Of a stretch of 64,000 nucleotides of DNA, positions 1 through 11,916 are shown piece by piece (position 1 is the first letter of the stretch; every line of letters starts with the position of its first letter). The notes below the pieces were generated by a model. The model was given only the letters and a program-made list of their open reading frames with translations, was not told the origin of the DNA and ran no database searches. Source of the DNA: Adenophora triphylla var. japonica (taxonomy: Eukaryota > Streptophyta > Magnoliopsida > Asterales > Campanulaceae). The position numbers and the translations under genes were made by a program. The stretch is from positions 62,001-126,000 of the forward strand of contig JAFEMH010001302.1 of NCBI GenBank assembly GCA_022495995.1, in the 5' to 3' direction.

Positions 1-2
1 GT

Positions 3-1705
3 TCTGATATTAATTGTATTAATGAAACAAAGAACTACTTAAAGCAAGTGTTTGATATGAAGGACTTAGGTCCAGTAGATGTCATTTTGGGGGTTAAGGT
101 GATCAAAAAGGACAAAACTTACATATTAACTCAATCACATTACATTGAGGAAATATTAAAGAAGTTTAATTATTTTGATTGCAAAATAAGTAAAAGTCCT
201 ATTGACCCTCATATGAAGTTAGTTCCAAATAAAGGCGAGGCCGTAAATCAAGGAGAATATGCCAAGATAATTGGTAGCATAATGTATGTGGTTAATCATA
301 CAAGACCTGATCTTGCATGTGCAATTGGCATACTTAGTAGATTTACAAGCAATCCAAGTGAAGAACATTGGACGGAACTAAAAAGAGTACTAAGGTACTT
401 AAAATTCACAATAAACTATGGCTTACATTACAAGTGTAATTCACCTATACTTGAATGTTATAGTGATGCAAATTGGGCATCAGATGTAACCAGTGTTCTA
501 AAAATCGGCCTAGGCGGCGCCTAGGCGCTAGGCGGCGGCCGGGCGCCGCGACTTTAGGCTAGGCGGGGCAATTAGGCGCTAGGCGGGCTAGGCGGGGCTA
601 GGCGGGCTAGGCGGTCTAGGCGGCTGGGCGGGCTGGGCGGGATTAGGCGGGACTAGGCGGGGCTAGGCGGGGCTAGGCGGGGCCTAGGCGGGATTGGGCG
701 GTCTAGGCGGTCGAAGAGTTGGCGTTCGAGTTTTTAGATGCGTTCGACCGTAACAGGTGTAACTTTTGATTCCGGAGGAGTTACGGGACGCACAGCATAT
801 CAAAACGACCGTCTTTTCGAGAGGAACAAAATTCATCGGGCTATACCCCCTAAGCGGCCCATAAATAGGCCAAAAAACACTTCTAAGGGCCTCAAACGGT
901 CTTCTGAAGTTTTTATCCGTTTTTTCATTGTTTTGAACCTTTTCGTAATTTTGCAGTTTTAGGGTTTCTTTTTAGTAGGGTTTTTTCCAGACTTTATATA
1001 CTTTATGTTAGGGTTTTGAGAAATGACGCATCTTCTAATGTTATGGTTCAATGACCGAAATGCCTTGACCCATAGTTGAGTTGTTCAAGATTTATACATT
1101 TATCCTCTTGAATTTGTCACTATGGACAAAAAATATGAAATATATATAAAAATGTGTGTAAATTCGCGGCCCCGCCTAGGCCCCGCCTTGGCCCCGCCTA
1201 GGCGCTCTAGGTGCTAGGCCCGGCCTCGCTGCCTAGGCGCCGCCTAGCGATTTTTAGAACCTTGGATGTAACCAACACCAAATCAACGAGTGGATGGTTA
1301 TTTACTATTGGAGGAGCCATAGTTGCTTGGTCTTCAAAAAGCCAAACATGTGTTTCTTTGTCTTCTATGGAATCTGAGTACATAGTCATGTCAATGGCTA
1401 GTAAAGATTTAATATGGTTTAGAAGATTTCTAAGAACAATACCATTTATTGATTCTAAGAAAGGAGCCACAACTTTATATTGTGATAATCAAGCTGCCAT
1501 ATTCAATACAAAGAATGAGAGAACATCAAATCATAGCAAACACATTGCTATGAGATATAATCATATTAGAGATATGGTTAAAAAGGTAAAGATAGCACTT
1601 GAGTATCTTCCTACAAATCAGATGTTAGCTGATCCACTAACAAAATCTTTATCAGGGGATAAAATTACAAAGGTCATGAGAGATATGGGACTATTACCGG
1701 TCTAA
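3..1705 (+). pseudogene. Copia RT C-terminus and RNase H, split by a hAT MITE
   Basis: This is the end of a Ty1/copia pol polyprotein (cDNA synthesis in the virus-like particle). From position 3 the open frame gives the RT tail (FDMKDLGPVDVILGVKV, then [20 protein letters not shown]) and enters RNase H at SDANWASDVT. There the 774-bp MITE and its 8-bp duplication interrupt it. The frame resumes at 1265 with NTKSTSGWLFTIGG, then LSSMESEY and YCDNQAAI, and ends at a stop at 1703-1705 after the usual ADPLTK motif. The codon phase on the two sides matches, so precise loss of the MITE plus one duplication copy would rejoin the frame. The frame is otherwise open on both sides, so the MITE is the only visible break here. 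Confidence 0.85.
491..1264 (+). mobile_element. Non-autonomous hAT element (MITE), copy A
   Basis: The element is 774 bp. It begins CAGTGTTCTAAAAATCG and ends with the inverted counterpart CGATTTTTAGAACCTTG, and is flanked by an exact 8-bp duplication GATGTAAC (483-490 and 1265-1272). A CA-RNG terminus with an 8-bp TSD is the hAT signature. The terminal parts are packed with CTAGGCGG units (about 500-715) and the complementary GCCCCGCCTAGGC at the other end. The centre (about 720-1150) is ordinary sequence without a transposase. The 738-962 reading frame also occurs in copy B but looks like no known protein. It is mobilised in trans, if at all. Confidence 0.9.
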
Positions 1706-2255
1706 ACAATGTCTTAATTGAAACCAACTTTATCTTAATGTACAAGTCATAGATTTGTCACCTTATGTTTAAAGTTAAAAGGAAATTCAATATTAGACAT
1801 TGGTGAAATGGAAACTTTGATACATTTCGAGTGCATAACTTAAAAATAGTGGGGGTGTCACTATTTGAAAGTTTCATATCTGACCTATGCACTTTCATTA
1901 CCACAACAAGATTAAGATGGATTCAAAATCCTTAATAGACTTATAGCTTTCGTAGAATGCGTTGTGGACATTCTCGATAAGTCTACCTATACAAGTAAAG
2001 AAGTGAGAGGCCGCTTCTTATGGATTACTCCGGTAAAATTCCTAGAGTACTTGTGAAAACCAGGATTAAGCACAAGGCCCAACTACAAGGTGCTGCCAAG
2101 ATCAAAAGGAACATGAAATCATACATGACGAGAATATGTCTCCCTAAAGGTTTCACATTCAACCATAAAGTTTAAGGCTCGTCCACTTAATGGGTATTCG
2201 TTATGTAAAGAAGCTGAAATTATTTAGTGTCATTATATGTAAATAAGTGGGGGAT
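1706..2255 (+). other. E0 3' untranslated region and polypurine tract
   Basis: This is 550 bp with no gene. It ends in a purine tract (AAGTGGGGGAT, about 2245-2255) directly before the LTR start TGTTATATG; this tract would prime plus-strand DNA. I see nothing else in it. Confidence 0.7.
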
Positions 2256-2517
2256 TGTTATATGTAGTAGTATTCACATATAATACTTGGTCATCTCCCA
2301 TATTGAGTTTGTAAACCAACCTTTCATTCATGGTATAAAGTCTTATTCTTCATTTCTTGTTTTCTTGTGTCTTATTTATCCCACATGGGATTACTAATAA
2401 AACTTGTGGAGCTAAACTTGTTATATAATAGCTAAGTTTGAAGAGTTCCTATAAGCTTGCTTGAGCTTCCCTCTATTATGGGAAAATATCAAGTATGGCT
2501 TAAAGTTTTGAGTATTA

Positions 2518-2639
<122 letters not shown>

Positions 2640-2974
2640 AAAGAAAGAAAGAAGTTAATTAATTAATTTAAATATTAAATTAATCTTAATACCGGTTATG
2701 GTATTAAGGAGGGAAGAAGTATATCAGTTTAAACATTAGGGTTGTGACTCTTTGAATAGTCATTTACAAAAGAGTATGAATGTTCGGAGGGGCACACCCG
2801 AATCGGCCGTGCAAGGCGTAGAGCACGCCCGTGCAAGTATGGAGCGGCCGTGCCAATTTTGGTGACACGCCTGTGCAAAAGCATGGAGCGGCCGTGCAAC
2901 TTTGGTGACACGCCCGTGCAGCTGAGGCACCAGTCCGAAAAAGTTGTGTCTTTTCAAGACCACAACACAAACTC

Positions 2975-2983
2975 TATAAATAG
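2975..2983 (+). promoter_or_regulatory. TATA box of E0 LTR promoter
   Basis: TATAAATAG lies about 300 bp before the LTR end. It is the expected core promoter for the retrotransposon transcript. Confidence 0.65.
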
Positions 2984-3625
2984 AGTTGCCTCCTCCGAAA
3001 AACAGATATAGAAATATACTGATCTGATTTTACTTCCTAAGTCTTTCTTTTTAACAAATCTATTCTTCGAGTCAAACAGTTAAAGCTTCGATTATTGTTC
3101 CCGAGTTATTCAAAGGAGTGTAACTTTGAATAAGAGTGTGTAGGTTTTGTATCCTGGAGGTGAAATTCGTTGAGACCATTACACCATAGTGGGACGAATT
3201 AAATACCTTAAAGATAGCATCTTTTGGTGTGCCTAACCTACTGATTCCTTACCCACAATCGAGTCATATACAACAGTACCATAATTTCAAGTTCACTATA
3301 CTTTCTTCGTCCCGAAAAATCTTACATTTTCCGTTAGAAATGGGAATTAAGGAGTGATATTATTAAAGTAGATATTGTGAGTGGGCAGAAAAGAGAAAGT
3401 GAAGTAGAAAATTATAATTTGATAGTTGGTGCGATTCCGAATCGGATGGAGTATTTTGGTACTAGTCAACAGAAAATATAATTATTTCACTTAAAGAAAA
3501 AACATATTTGAAGAGTCATTATATATGTGGAAGGGTCTAATATAGAAGATGAAATTCAAAAGCATTGCAATCCGTACATAATACATTCCATAACAATATT
3601 CTAGCGTAAGCATGTAATTTCATAT

Positions 3626-3865
3626 GGGCAAATTGCAATTTAGTTACCTATTGCAATTGGTTATCAAATTTGTAAATGTTTAAATCCGATTTCTAAGTTA
3701 GTAACACAGTTGCGATGTGATATAAAAATGGATGAGTCAATAAAAAACTAACGATGACAAACAAAATCTATATCATAACGGTCACCAACTCGCTATTTTG
3801 TTTGATTTGATCACTAACCTATCTACTTAATATTCTATGTCATCCTTTCGTGAACATTTGGTAAA
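3626..3865 (+). repeat. Inverted-repeat arm, possible MULE-like terminus (left)
   Basis: It starts GGGCAAATTGCAATTTAG and is homologous, in reverse complement, to 21245-21502. Conserved stretches include TGTAAATGTT, TAAAAATGGATGA, GTCACCAACTC and TTAATATTCTATGT. Arms of about 250 bp in opposite orientation could be the ends of one old Mutator-like element, or two independent copies of a dispersed repeat. Confidence 0.5.
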
Positions 3866-4289
3866 CTTCTGTCTACTTCCCCTCAAAAAAAAAAAAGAAA
3901 GAAACTTCCATCTTCTTCCTCTCTTTGAAAAATACTTCCATCTTCATTATTTTGACCTGACAACAATGGCGGAGCAAGGAATTTTCATCAACGGGGGCAA
4001 AGATTGCATAACAAAAAAAAACAAACTGTATTTTCGTTAATGGGGAAAAAAATTATTTTATTTTTTCTTTTACCCGAAATGAGGCAAATTTCAACAAATT
4101 GCACTAAACCCCCCACTTTTTTTGTAAATTTTGCACTAGAGAGTTTTTAATTTTTTTAAGATCAATGTGGCAACTGCCCCCTTTTGTCCCTTGACAGATC
4201 CACCGGTGCCCAACAACACATTTTGTTTGCAATTTCATTATTGAAATTACAAACAGTTGTGTTGTTGTTTTCAATTATATGTACTTTGA

Positions 4290-4773
<484 letters not shown>

Positions 4774-4842
<69 letters not shown>
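4774..4842. repeat. (AT)n microsatellite, right part
   Basis: The AT run continues on the other side of the foldback element and passes into a short AAT run at 4840-4850. Confidence 0.97.
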
Positions 4843-4845
<3 letters not shown>

Positions 4846-5307
4846 ATAATAAATTTATCTCCTAAGTTGAGAGATGTTGCTTTCTCTACTCCTTGAAATT
4901 CGTTGTTTTCTTTACTCGTTGAAAACCTATTTTTATTTGTTAGTTTGTTTATTGTTGTTTTTATCTTTCAATTGCAACGAATCTCGCATTCTATCACTAT
5001 GAAAATGTTGTCATTGCTCTTACTACACAAGAATAATTCGCGAATTTTGAGATGTTTGGTGGGCATTTGTACATCAATCAAGATTCTCCGATAGATCGAG
5101 TGTTCAGCGTAAAATATTATACAATGTAGGATGTTTTAAATGCTGAATTGAGGCAGTGTATAAGTTTTAATTGGATTAGAATTCGTATGCCTAAAAATTT
5201 AGATCAAAAGGTTATTGTTTTAGATTAAGAGATTGATATATTATTGATATTTGAGATAAGTTATCGATATCTGTGTAGTGTCATCTCTTTTTTTATTGTG
5301 AAACTCT

Positions 5308-6946
5308 TGTTGGAAATGGGTAACGAAAGTTAAGTTTGACTTAACGTTGACCTAACTTCCTAACGAAATTCGTTAAATAGTTAACGAAGCAAGTTACAAA
5401 ATGTATTCTACATTTAGCGTAGATTATGAAACTCATTTATTGTCTCAAAACCATTTCCGGGTGAATGTGAAATTAATGACAAAGTTTTGTAACTTAACGA
5501 GAGTTGGTTAAAAGGGTCAATTAGATCGTTTGGATTTAATTGGATTTAAACTGTGTTTTTGGCTGATGAAATTGTGCAATCTGATGATCAGAACGAGTGG
5601 GGACTCTGAGCACGAGTCGTGAGCACGAATGGACCTTAATGGACCTTGGCTCAAAACTGATCAGAACGAGTGGGATGGCTAAGAACGAGTCGTGGTCACG
5701 ACTCGTGCCAAGGAGCACGAGTCGTGCCCTTCACAGCTGTTCGAAAAATTGCACCTTTTCAAGGGAAAAGGCACAACACCTTTTGACTCTCCTTATATAC
5801 TTTCCCATCCGAATTTCCAGTGTTCTAAAAATCGGCCTAGGCGGCGCCTAGGCGCTAGGCGGCGGTCGGGCGCCGCGACTTTAGGCTAGGCGGGGCAATT
5901 AGGCGCTAGGCGGGCTAGGCGGGGCTAGGCGGGGCTAGGCGGGCTAGGCGGTCTAGGCGGCTGGGCGAGCTGGGCGGGATTAGGCGGGACTAGGCGGGAC
6001 TAGGCGGGGCTAGGCGGGATTGGGCGGTCTAGGCGGTCGAAGAGTTGGCGTTCGAGTTTTTAGATGCGTTCGACCGTAACGGGTGTAACTTTTGATTCCG
6101 GAGGAGTTACGAGACGCACAGCATATCAAAACGACCGTCTTTTCGAGAGGAACAAAAGTCATAGGGCTATGCCCCTTGAGTGGCCCATAAATAGGCCAAA
6201 AAACGCTTCTAAGGGCCTCAAACGGCCTTATGAAGTTTTTATCCGTTTTTTCATTGTTTTGGACCTTTTCGTAATTTTGCAGTTTTAGGGTTTCTTTTCA
6301 GTAGAGTTTTTTCCAGACTTTATATACTTTATGTTAGGGTTTTGAGAAATGACGCCGTCTTCTAATGTTATGGTTCAATGACCGAAATGCCCTGACCCAT
6401 AGTTGAGTTGTTCAAGATTTATACATTTATCCTCTTGAATTTGTCACTATGGACAAAAACTATGAAATATATATAAAAATGTGTGTAAATTCGCGGCCCC
6501 GCCTAGGCCCCGCCTCGGCCCCGCCTAGGCGCTCTAGGCGCTAGGCCCGGCCTCGCCGCCTAGGCGCCGCCTAGCGATTTTTAGAACCTTGCGAATTTCA
6601 ATTCATACATACTGTCATTTGAGCCTTCCTACCCTCTAGTAAGATAGAAAAACATACCCAAATCATTGGCATATTGTTGCATAAAATCCTTCAAAGTCCA
6701 AAGTTTCAAACATAGTGTTGTTCGTTAGAGTATTTGATTTGGAGTGCTCCTATCATATACTTAAAAGTCGTTTTATCTTACTAGAAGATTGCCATTGAAA
6801 CCGTAAGCACCTGTGCGGGGCAATAACTTCTTACGGAGATTGTATTTAATACAAGACTCGACTTGCCTCATAGTTTTTCCAATCTCCGTTACTTTTTCTG
6901 TTAAGTTTTCAGTTAAGTTCTTGAGATGCCTACCAAAACTCCAACA
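5308..6946 (+). repeat. E1 5' LTR (with MITE insertion)
   Basis: It starts TGTTGGAAATGGG and ends CTCCAACA. A TATA-like CTTATATAC lies at about 5790. Upstream of it is a perfect palindrome (ACGAGTCGTG-GT-CACGACTCGT, 5685-5706) among related CACGAGTCGTG repeats. The hAT MITE copy B (5818-6591) sits just downstream of the TATA box, between promoter and coding region, and should disrupt normal transcription from this LTR. Confidence 0.93.
5818..6591 (+). mobile_element. Non-autonomous hAT element (MITE), copy B
   Basis: It is 774 bp, the same length as copy A (491-1264), with the same termini (CAGTGTTCTAAAAATCG / ...TTTTTAGAACCTTG). It is flanked by an exact 8-bp duplication CGAATTTC (5810-5817 and 6592-6599). 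The E1 3' LTR at about 20167 has the uninterrupted sequence CCCATCCGAATTTCAATT, which is the empty site and proves the boundaries. It matches copy A closely, with scattered substitutions and the same orientation. Confidence 0.95.
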
Positions 6947-6962
6947 ATCGTAAGAAGTTATT
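6822..6962 (+). promoter_or_regulatory. LTR/leader inverted repeat at the E1 primer region
   Basis: AATAACTTCTTACG in the LTR (6822-6835) is exactly complementary to CGTAAGAAGTTATT (6949-6962), which starts two bases after the LTR end, where a primer-binding site is expected. The usual TGGTATCAGAGC is absent. The complement could be a self-primer or a stem that presents an unrecognised primer site. The LTR half is also intact in the 3' LTR (20396-20409). Confidence 0.5.
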
Positions 6963-6986
6963 TAACGCTTCTTCAAGATCTTCAAG

Positions 6987-9422
6987 ATGGCAACCGAGAA
7001 AGACACCACCTCATCCAGTCAAGGGAATGTAACGCCTCCTTCTCAAGGTGACGCTACGTTCAACCATGTTGCACCCGCTCCTACATCGCATCACCCGGGT
7101 CATGGTGAGGAACCCCCGAAGTTCACTGGTGTGGATTTCAAGAGATGGCAACAGAAGATGCTATTCTACTTGACCACACTAAGCTTGCACCGCTTCATAA
7201 AGGAAGATCCTCCGGTGGTGGAAAATGGTGATCCCGACCCCCAAAGACAAATGGCCAAGGAGGCTTGGGCTCACGGTAATTTTTTGTGTAAGAATTACGT
7301 TCTGAATGGAATTGACGATGCACTATACAATGTGTATAGTAACGTCGAAATGGCCAAGGCGTTGTGGAAAACCTTGGAAAGGAAGTACAAGATCAAAGAC
7401 GCCGGGTCAAAGAAATTTGTCGTCGGTAAGTATCTTGACTTCATGATGGTCGATTCCAAATCGATAACAACTCAAGTAGATGAATTCCAAATCATTCTAC
7501 ATGGGCTTGATGCCAAGGGGATGATCATGAATGATCCATTCAAGGTGGCCTCTATCATTGAAAAGTTGCCGCCTTCGTGGAAGGATTTCAAGAACTATCT
7601 CAAGCATAAACGCAAGGAGATGTCCTTGGAAGACATTATTGTTCGTCTTCAAATAGAAGAGAACAATAGAATCAACGAGACCAAGGTTGCTAAGGGCAAG
7701 ATGGAGGCTAAGGTCAATCTCGCCGAGGCTAGCACAAGTGGCACAAAGAGAAAGCATTCCGAAAATGTCGGGAATACTAAGAAAGGGAAGAAGAAGGGCT
7801 CTAAGAAGTTCAAGGGGTCTTTCTATAATTGTGGTAAACCGGGCCACTTAGCGAAAGACTGTCGTCTCCCAAAGAAAGAGGCGAATAATGTTGACCACAT
7901 GGACCTAGACTTTGCAGCGATGATCTTTGAGGCCAACGTTGCAAACTTGGAGGAGAATCTAAAAGCTTGGTGGATAGATACCGGTGCGACCCGCCATATT
8001 TGTGGTAATAAGGAGAGTTTCTCCTCCTATACTCCCATCTCCGGAAGAAAGCTCTACATGGGAAATTCTGCGACCTCCGATGTTCAAGGCATTGGAAACG
8101 TGATATTGAAGATGACTTCCGAAAAAGAAATAACCTTGTTGGATGTGCTGCATGTTCCAGACATCCGTAAAAATTTGGTGTCCGGCGCTTTTCTTAGTAA
8201 GGCCAGTTTTAGACTAGTATTTGAATCCGACAAATTTGTACTAACCAAGAATGGTTTATTTCTTGGAAAGGGTTACCTCGAGGAGGGCCTTTTCAAGATG
8301 AATGTAATGAACGTGATCCGCCGAGGTGCGATGAATAAAAATTGTGTTTCTTATGTTTACCTGTCGGAAAGTTCTAATTTATGGCATGATAGATTAGGAC
8401 ATGTAAACCTCGACACCATTAAGAAATTATCGAGACAAGATTTAATCCAAATGACTAAATCCGACTCGACTAATAGGTGCGAAGTTTGTGTTGAGGCAAA
8501 AATGACGAAGTCGCCATTTAATGCAATAGAAAGAAACACGACTCCTCTTGAATTAATTCACACCGATATATGTGATTTAAAACTTGTGCAATCTCGAGGA
8601 GGTAAAAAGTATTTCATTACATTTATAGATGATTGCACAAAATTTTGTTATGTCTATCTCTTAAGAAGTAAGGATGAAGCCTTAGTGGCTTTTGAGACTT
8701 ATAAGAAAGAAGTTGAAAATCAACTTAACTTGAAGATTAAGAAAATTAGAAGCCATAGAGGTGGAGAATATGAAGCACCGTTTGAAGGACTATGTTGGGA
8801 ATCCGGCATAATTCATCAAACGACGGCTCCATATACCCCTCAATCTAACGGAGTTGCTGAACGCAAAAACCATACTTTCAAGGAGATGATGAACGCGCTT
8901 TTGATAAGTTTAGGCTTACCCGATAACTTGTGGGGGGAAGCAATACTCACTTCTAATTATGTTCTTAATAAAATACCCAAGAAAGGTATTGATAAAACAC
9001 CCTATGAATTGTGGTATAATCGTAGGCCATGTTTTAAATACCTTAAAGTGTGGGGGTGTTTGGCCAAGGTTGAAGTACCTAAGCCAAAACAAGTCAAAAT
9101 TGGTCCAAAAACCATTGACTGTGTTTTTATTGGATATGCCAATAATAGTAGTGCCTATCGTTTTATAGTGCACAAATCAGACATTCCTGATATGCATGTA
9201 GGAACTACTATAGAATCAAGGAATGCGGTATTCTTTGAAAATATCTTTCCGGCTAAGGACAGGAAAGATATAGGTTCTAATAAGAGAACACATGAGTCTA
9301 CAACCGGTCCTTCTCAAATAGAAGATGAAGAACCGAGACGTAGCAAAAGGGCAAGAGTGGAAAAGTCTTTTGGTCCTGATTTTCTATCTTACATGTTAGA
9401 AAATGAACCAAAGAATCGTTAA
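6987..9422 (+). pseudogene. Copia gag, protease and integrase polyprotein (frame ends prematurely)
   Basis: An 811-codon frame starting [10 protein letters not shown], 40 bp after the LTR. In order: gag domain (residues about 40-250); zinc knuckle at about 278 ([14 protein letters not shown], with Phe in place of the first Cys); aspartic protease at about 328 ([13 protein letters not shown]); integrase zinc region at about 465-505 ([10 protein letters not shown] ... CEVC); and integrase core with HTDICD, then SHRGGEY at about 589 where the catalytic Asp is His, and the Glu in [10 protein letters not shown] frameshift near 9408 ends the frame at the start of the RT region (YMLENEPK). With a damaged knuckle and catalytic triad this copy should not integrate by itself. 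Confidence 0.92.
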
Positions 9423-10415
9423 AGAAGCTTTATCCGGTCCGGATAGTTCGTTCTGGAAAGAGGCTATTAACAATGAAATAGAATCCATAATGCTCAACAA
9501 TACTTGGGAATTAGTTGATCTCCCTCCAGGTTGCAAATCATTAGGTTGCAAATGGATCCTTAAACGGAAGTATAAGGCGGATGGATCAATCGAAAAGTAC
9601 AAAGCTAGGCTAGTTGCCAAGGGCTTTAGATAGAATGAGGGATATGATTTCTTCGATACATACTCCCCTGTCACAAGGATCACATCTATTCGTGTTCTCA
9701 TAGCTATTGCAGCAGTGCATAATCTTGAGATACACCAAATGGATGTGAAGACTGCTTTCCTAAATGGAGAACTTGATGAAGAAATTTACATGGAACAACC
9801 TGAAGGGTTCGCAGTTCCTGGTAAAGAAAGAAAGGTGTGTAAACTTGTAAAGTCCTTGTATGGACTAAAAAGAGCACCTAAACAATGGCATGAGAAGTTC
9901 GATAGAACCATGTTATCGAATGGATTCAAGATTAATGAATGTGACAAATGTGTCTACATTAAATTAACATCTGAATCATTCGTTATCGTTTGTCTTTGTG
10001 TAGACGATATGCTCATAATGGGAAGTAATCATGATTTGATCATGAATACCAAAAGCATGCTTAAGAAGAACTTTGACATGAAAGACATGGGATTAGCTGA
10101 TGTAATATTAGGGATAAAGATCTCTAGAACATCTGAAGGATTAGTTCTTTCACAATCCCATTACCTAGAGAATGTTCTTCGGAAATTCAATGTCTTTGAT
10201 GACCCTCCGGCTAAGACACCGGTAGACTTGGCTCAACATTTAGCCAAGAACAAAGGGGAACCAGTTTCTCAACTGGAATATGCAAGAATAATTGGTAGTC
10301 TGATGTACTTAACGAATTGTACTCGTCCAGACATTGCATATTCAGTGAGCAAACTAAGTAGGTTCACTAGTAATCCTAGTACTGATCATTGGAAAGCACT
10401 AATGAGAGTACTAAG
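9403..10415 (+). pseudogene. Copia reverse transcriptase, interrupted by E2
   Basis: This continues the E1 polyprotein in another frame. KEALSGPDSSFWKEAINNE opens RT, followed by GCKWILKRKYK and KARLVAKGFR. A TAG at 9631-9633 breaks the frame where relatives have Gln. It resumes with [36 protein letters not shown] and the catalytic [10 protein letters not shown] box. It stops being copia sequence at 10415, where the E2 LTR begins. The remainder (RNase H) is at 18502-19122. RT is therefore broken by a frameshift, a nonsense codon and an 8-kb insertion. Confidence 0.92.
10354..10415 (+). repeat. 62-bp duplicated flank, left copy
   Basis: CTAAGTAGGTTCAC...GAGAGTACTAAG directly before E2 is repeated directly after E2 at 18502-18563 with three differences in 62 bp. 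Both copies encode the same RT/RNase H junction peptide ([18 protein letters not shown]). A normal copia insertion would leave only 5 bp. Confidence 0.9.
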
Positions 10416-11758
10416 TGTTGGGTTTTACGGGTCCATGCGCAGCGGAATTAAGCATTAAAACATAAAACCCAAGAAGCCCTAGGATCCGTTCTATACAATT
10501 AATTTAAATTCCTATGAGATAGAATTATACCAACCTTGAACGCTTTCCGTTCTTGAGCTATCGAACGATTTGATTGTGTGATATCGAATCACAAACTTCG
10601 TTCTTCAACTTGCTTGAACTCTAGACCTTGATCGATGAACGAGCGAAGACCCTCTTTCGGTATCCACACCTTTGAATGAATTCAAGAACAACTTCTTGAT
10701 GATTGCTAGATCTAAACCTTGAAGAATATTGAGAGTATTTGATTATGAATTTTGCTTGAAAATTTCGGCTAGAGAATTAGGTCCGATGCACCTCCCATAT
10801 TTATACTACAATAGTATGAATACGTCTCCTAATCGTATTAGGAGAACAGCCGTCAAACCGCGTATGGGCTTGATATGTCGCGCGGTATATTAAGCCAATG
10901 GCTTAGTATGTCGCGTGACATATGTAGCCGCTACGTAGACTCTCAATCATTCTTCCTCCGGTTTAACCAATTCATTCTAGTTGTGTGTGACCCAATAGGA
11001 TTACATTATGTTGGCAATGAGTTTGATCATATCGAACCTCATAAGACATAAGCGGACTCTAGCAAGCCATTATGTCTACCCAAATAATGTAACGTAAGAG
11101 TTCACGTTTCCAATGGTGTACTTCCATTTCTCCCTTTGTCTCACGATGTTATATTGAACACAAGTCATAGTCCTTGTAAACTTGCCTTTGTTCAATGCTT
11201 TCGATTCTTTGAGTATAATGATAATTCCAATCATATTGGGGTACGGCCATACACTTTCATCATTATCACTCATCGAGGGGCCCAAGCAAAACATCTCTCT
11301 TTCGAGGGACAAATTCCATCTTGATTTATCATCCTTCCCATCATGAATCCGATCATGCCAAAGATAGCCTTTATAGATATCGTGTTAAGATATCGTTTGA
11401 CTAAAATCAAACATGACTTTTCATCATATGTAAGGTCATGATAATCTCTGTGTCTAGGAACTAAATGAAGTAACCTTATGAGATTTACTTATGACCCTTG
11501 ACCATGTCATAAATCTCATGCGGGTCATGTCCAAATACTTGTTCTCTAACAAGTACTCATAATTTCAATGTTCATATAATCATCACATGATTATCCATTG
11601 ACAATTATACTAATCATTCTTTCAATAATTAGGGACGGAGATTATTATAAACAAATATACAAAACATATAATAATCAAATGATAAACATCTCATATAATA
11701 ATAAATAATGTCAACACATAAGTCTATGAATCATAGGCCTAGTGGCATAACACCAACA
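10416..11758 (-). repeat. E2 3' LTR
   Basis: 1343 bp, paired with 17156-18501. Near 10874 and 10908 are two ATGTCGCGYGRYAT palindromic motifs that recur in the element's leader. Confidence 0.95.
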
Positions 11759-11916
11759 GCCTCCCACTTGCACTAGGCCCAATCTACCATGTATCGAATA
11801 CCCATGGACCTAACATGACCATCATGCTTAGCTTGCGGGAGAGCCTTAGTTAATGGGTCCGCCACGTTGTCATCGTTGTCTACTCGCATATCTTAACGTC
11901 TTCCCTTTCACATATC

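Noticed and set aside
738..962. 74-codon frame in the hAT MITE, present in both copies
   Set aside because: Conserved only because the MITE copies are nearly identical; no transposase motif.
7497..7847. Minus-strand 116-codon frame inside E1 gag
   Set aside because: Shadow of the gag frame on the other strand.
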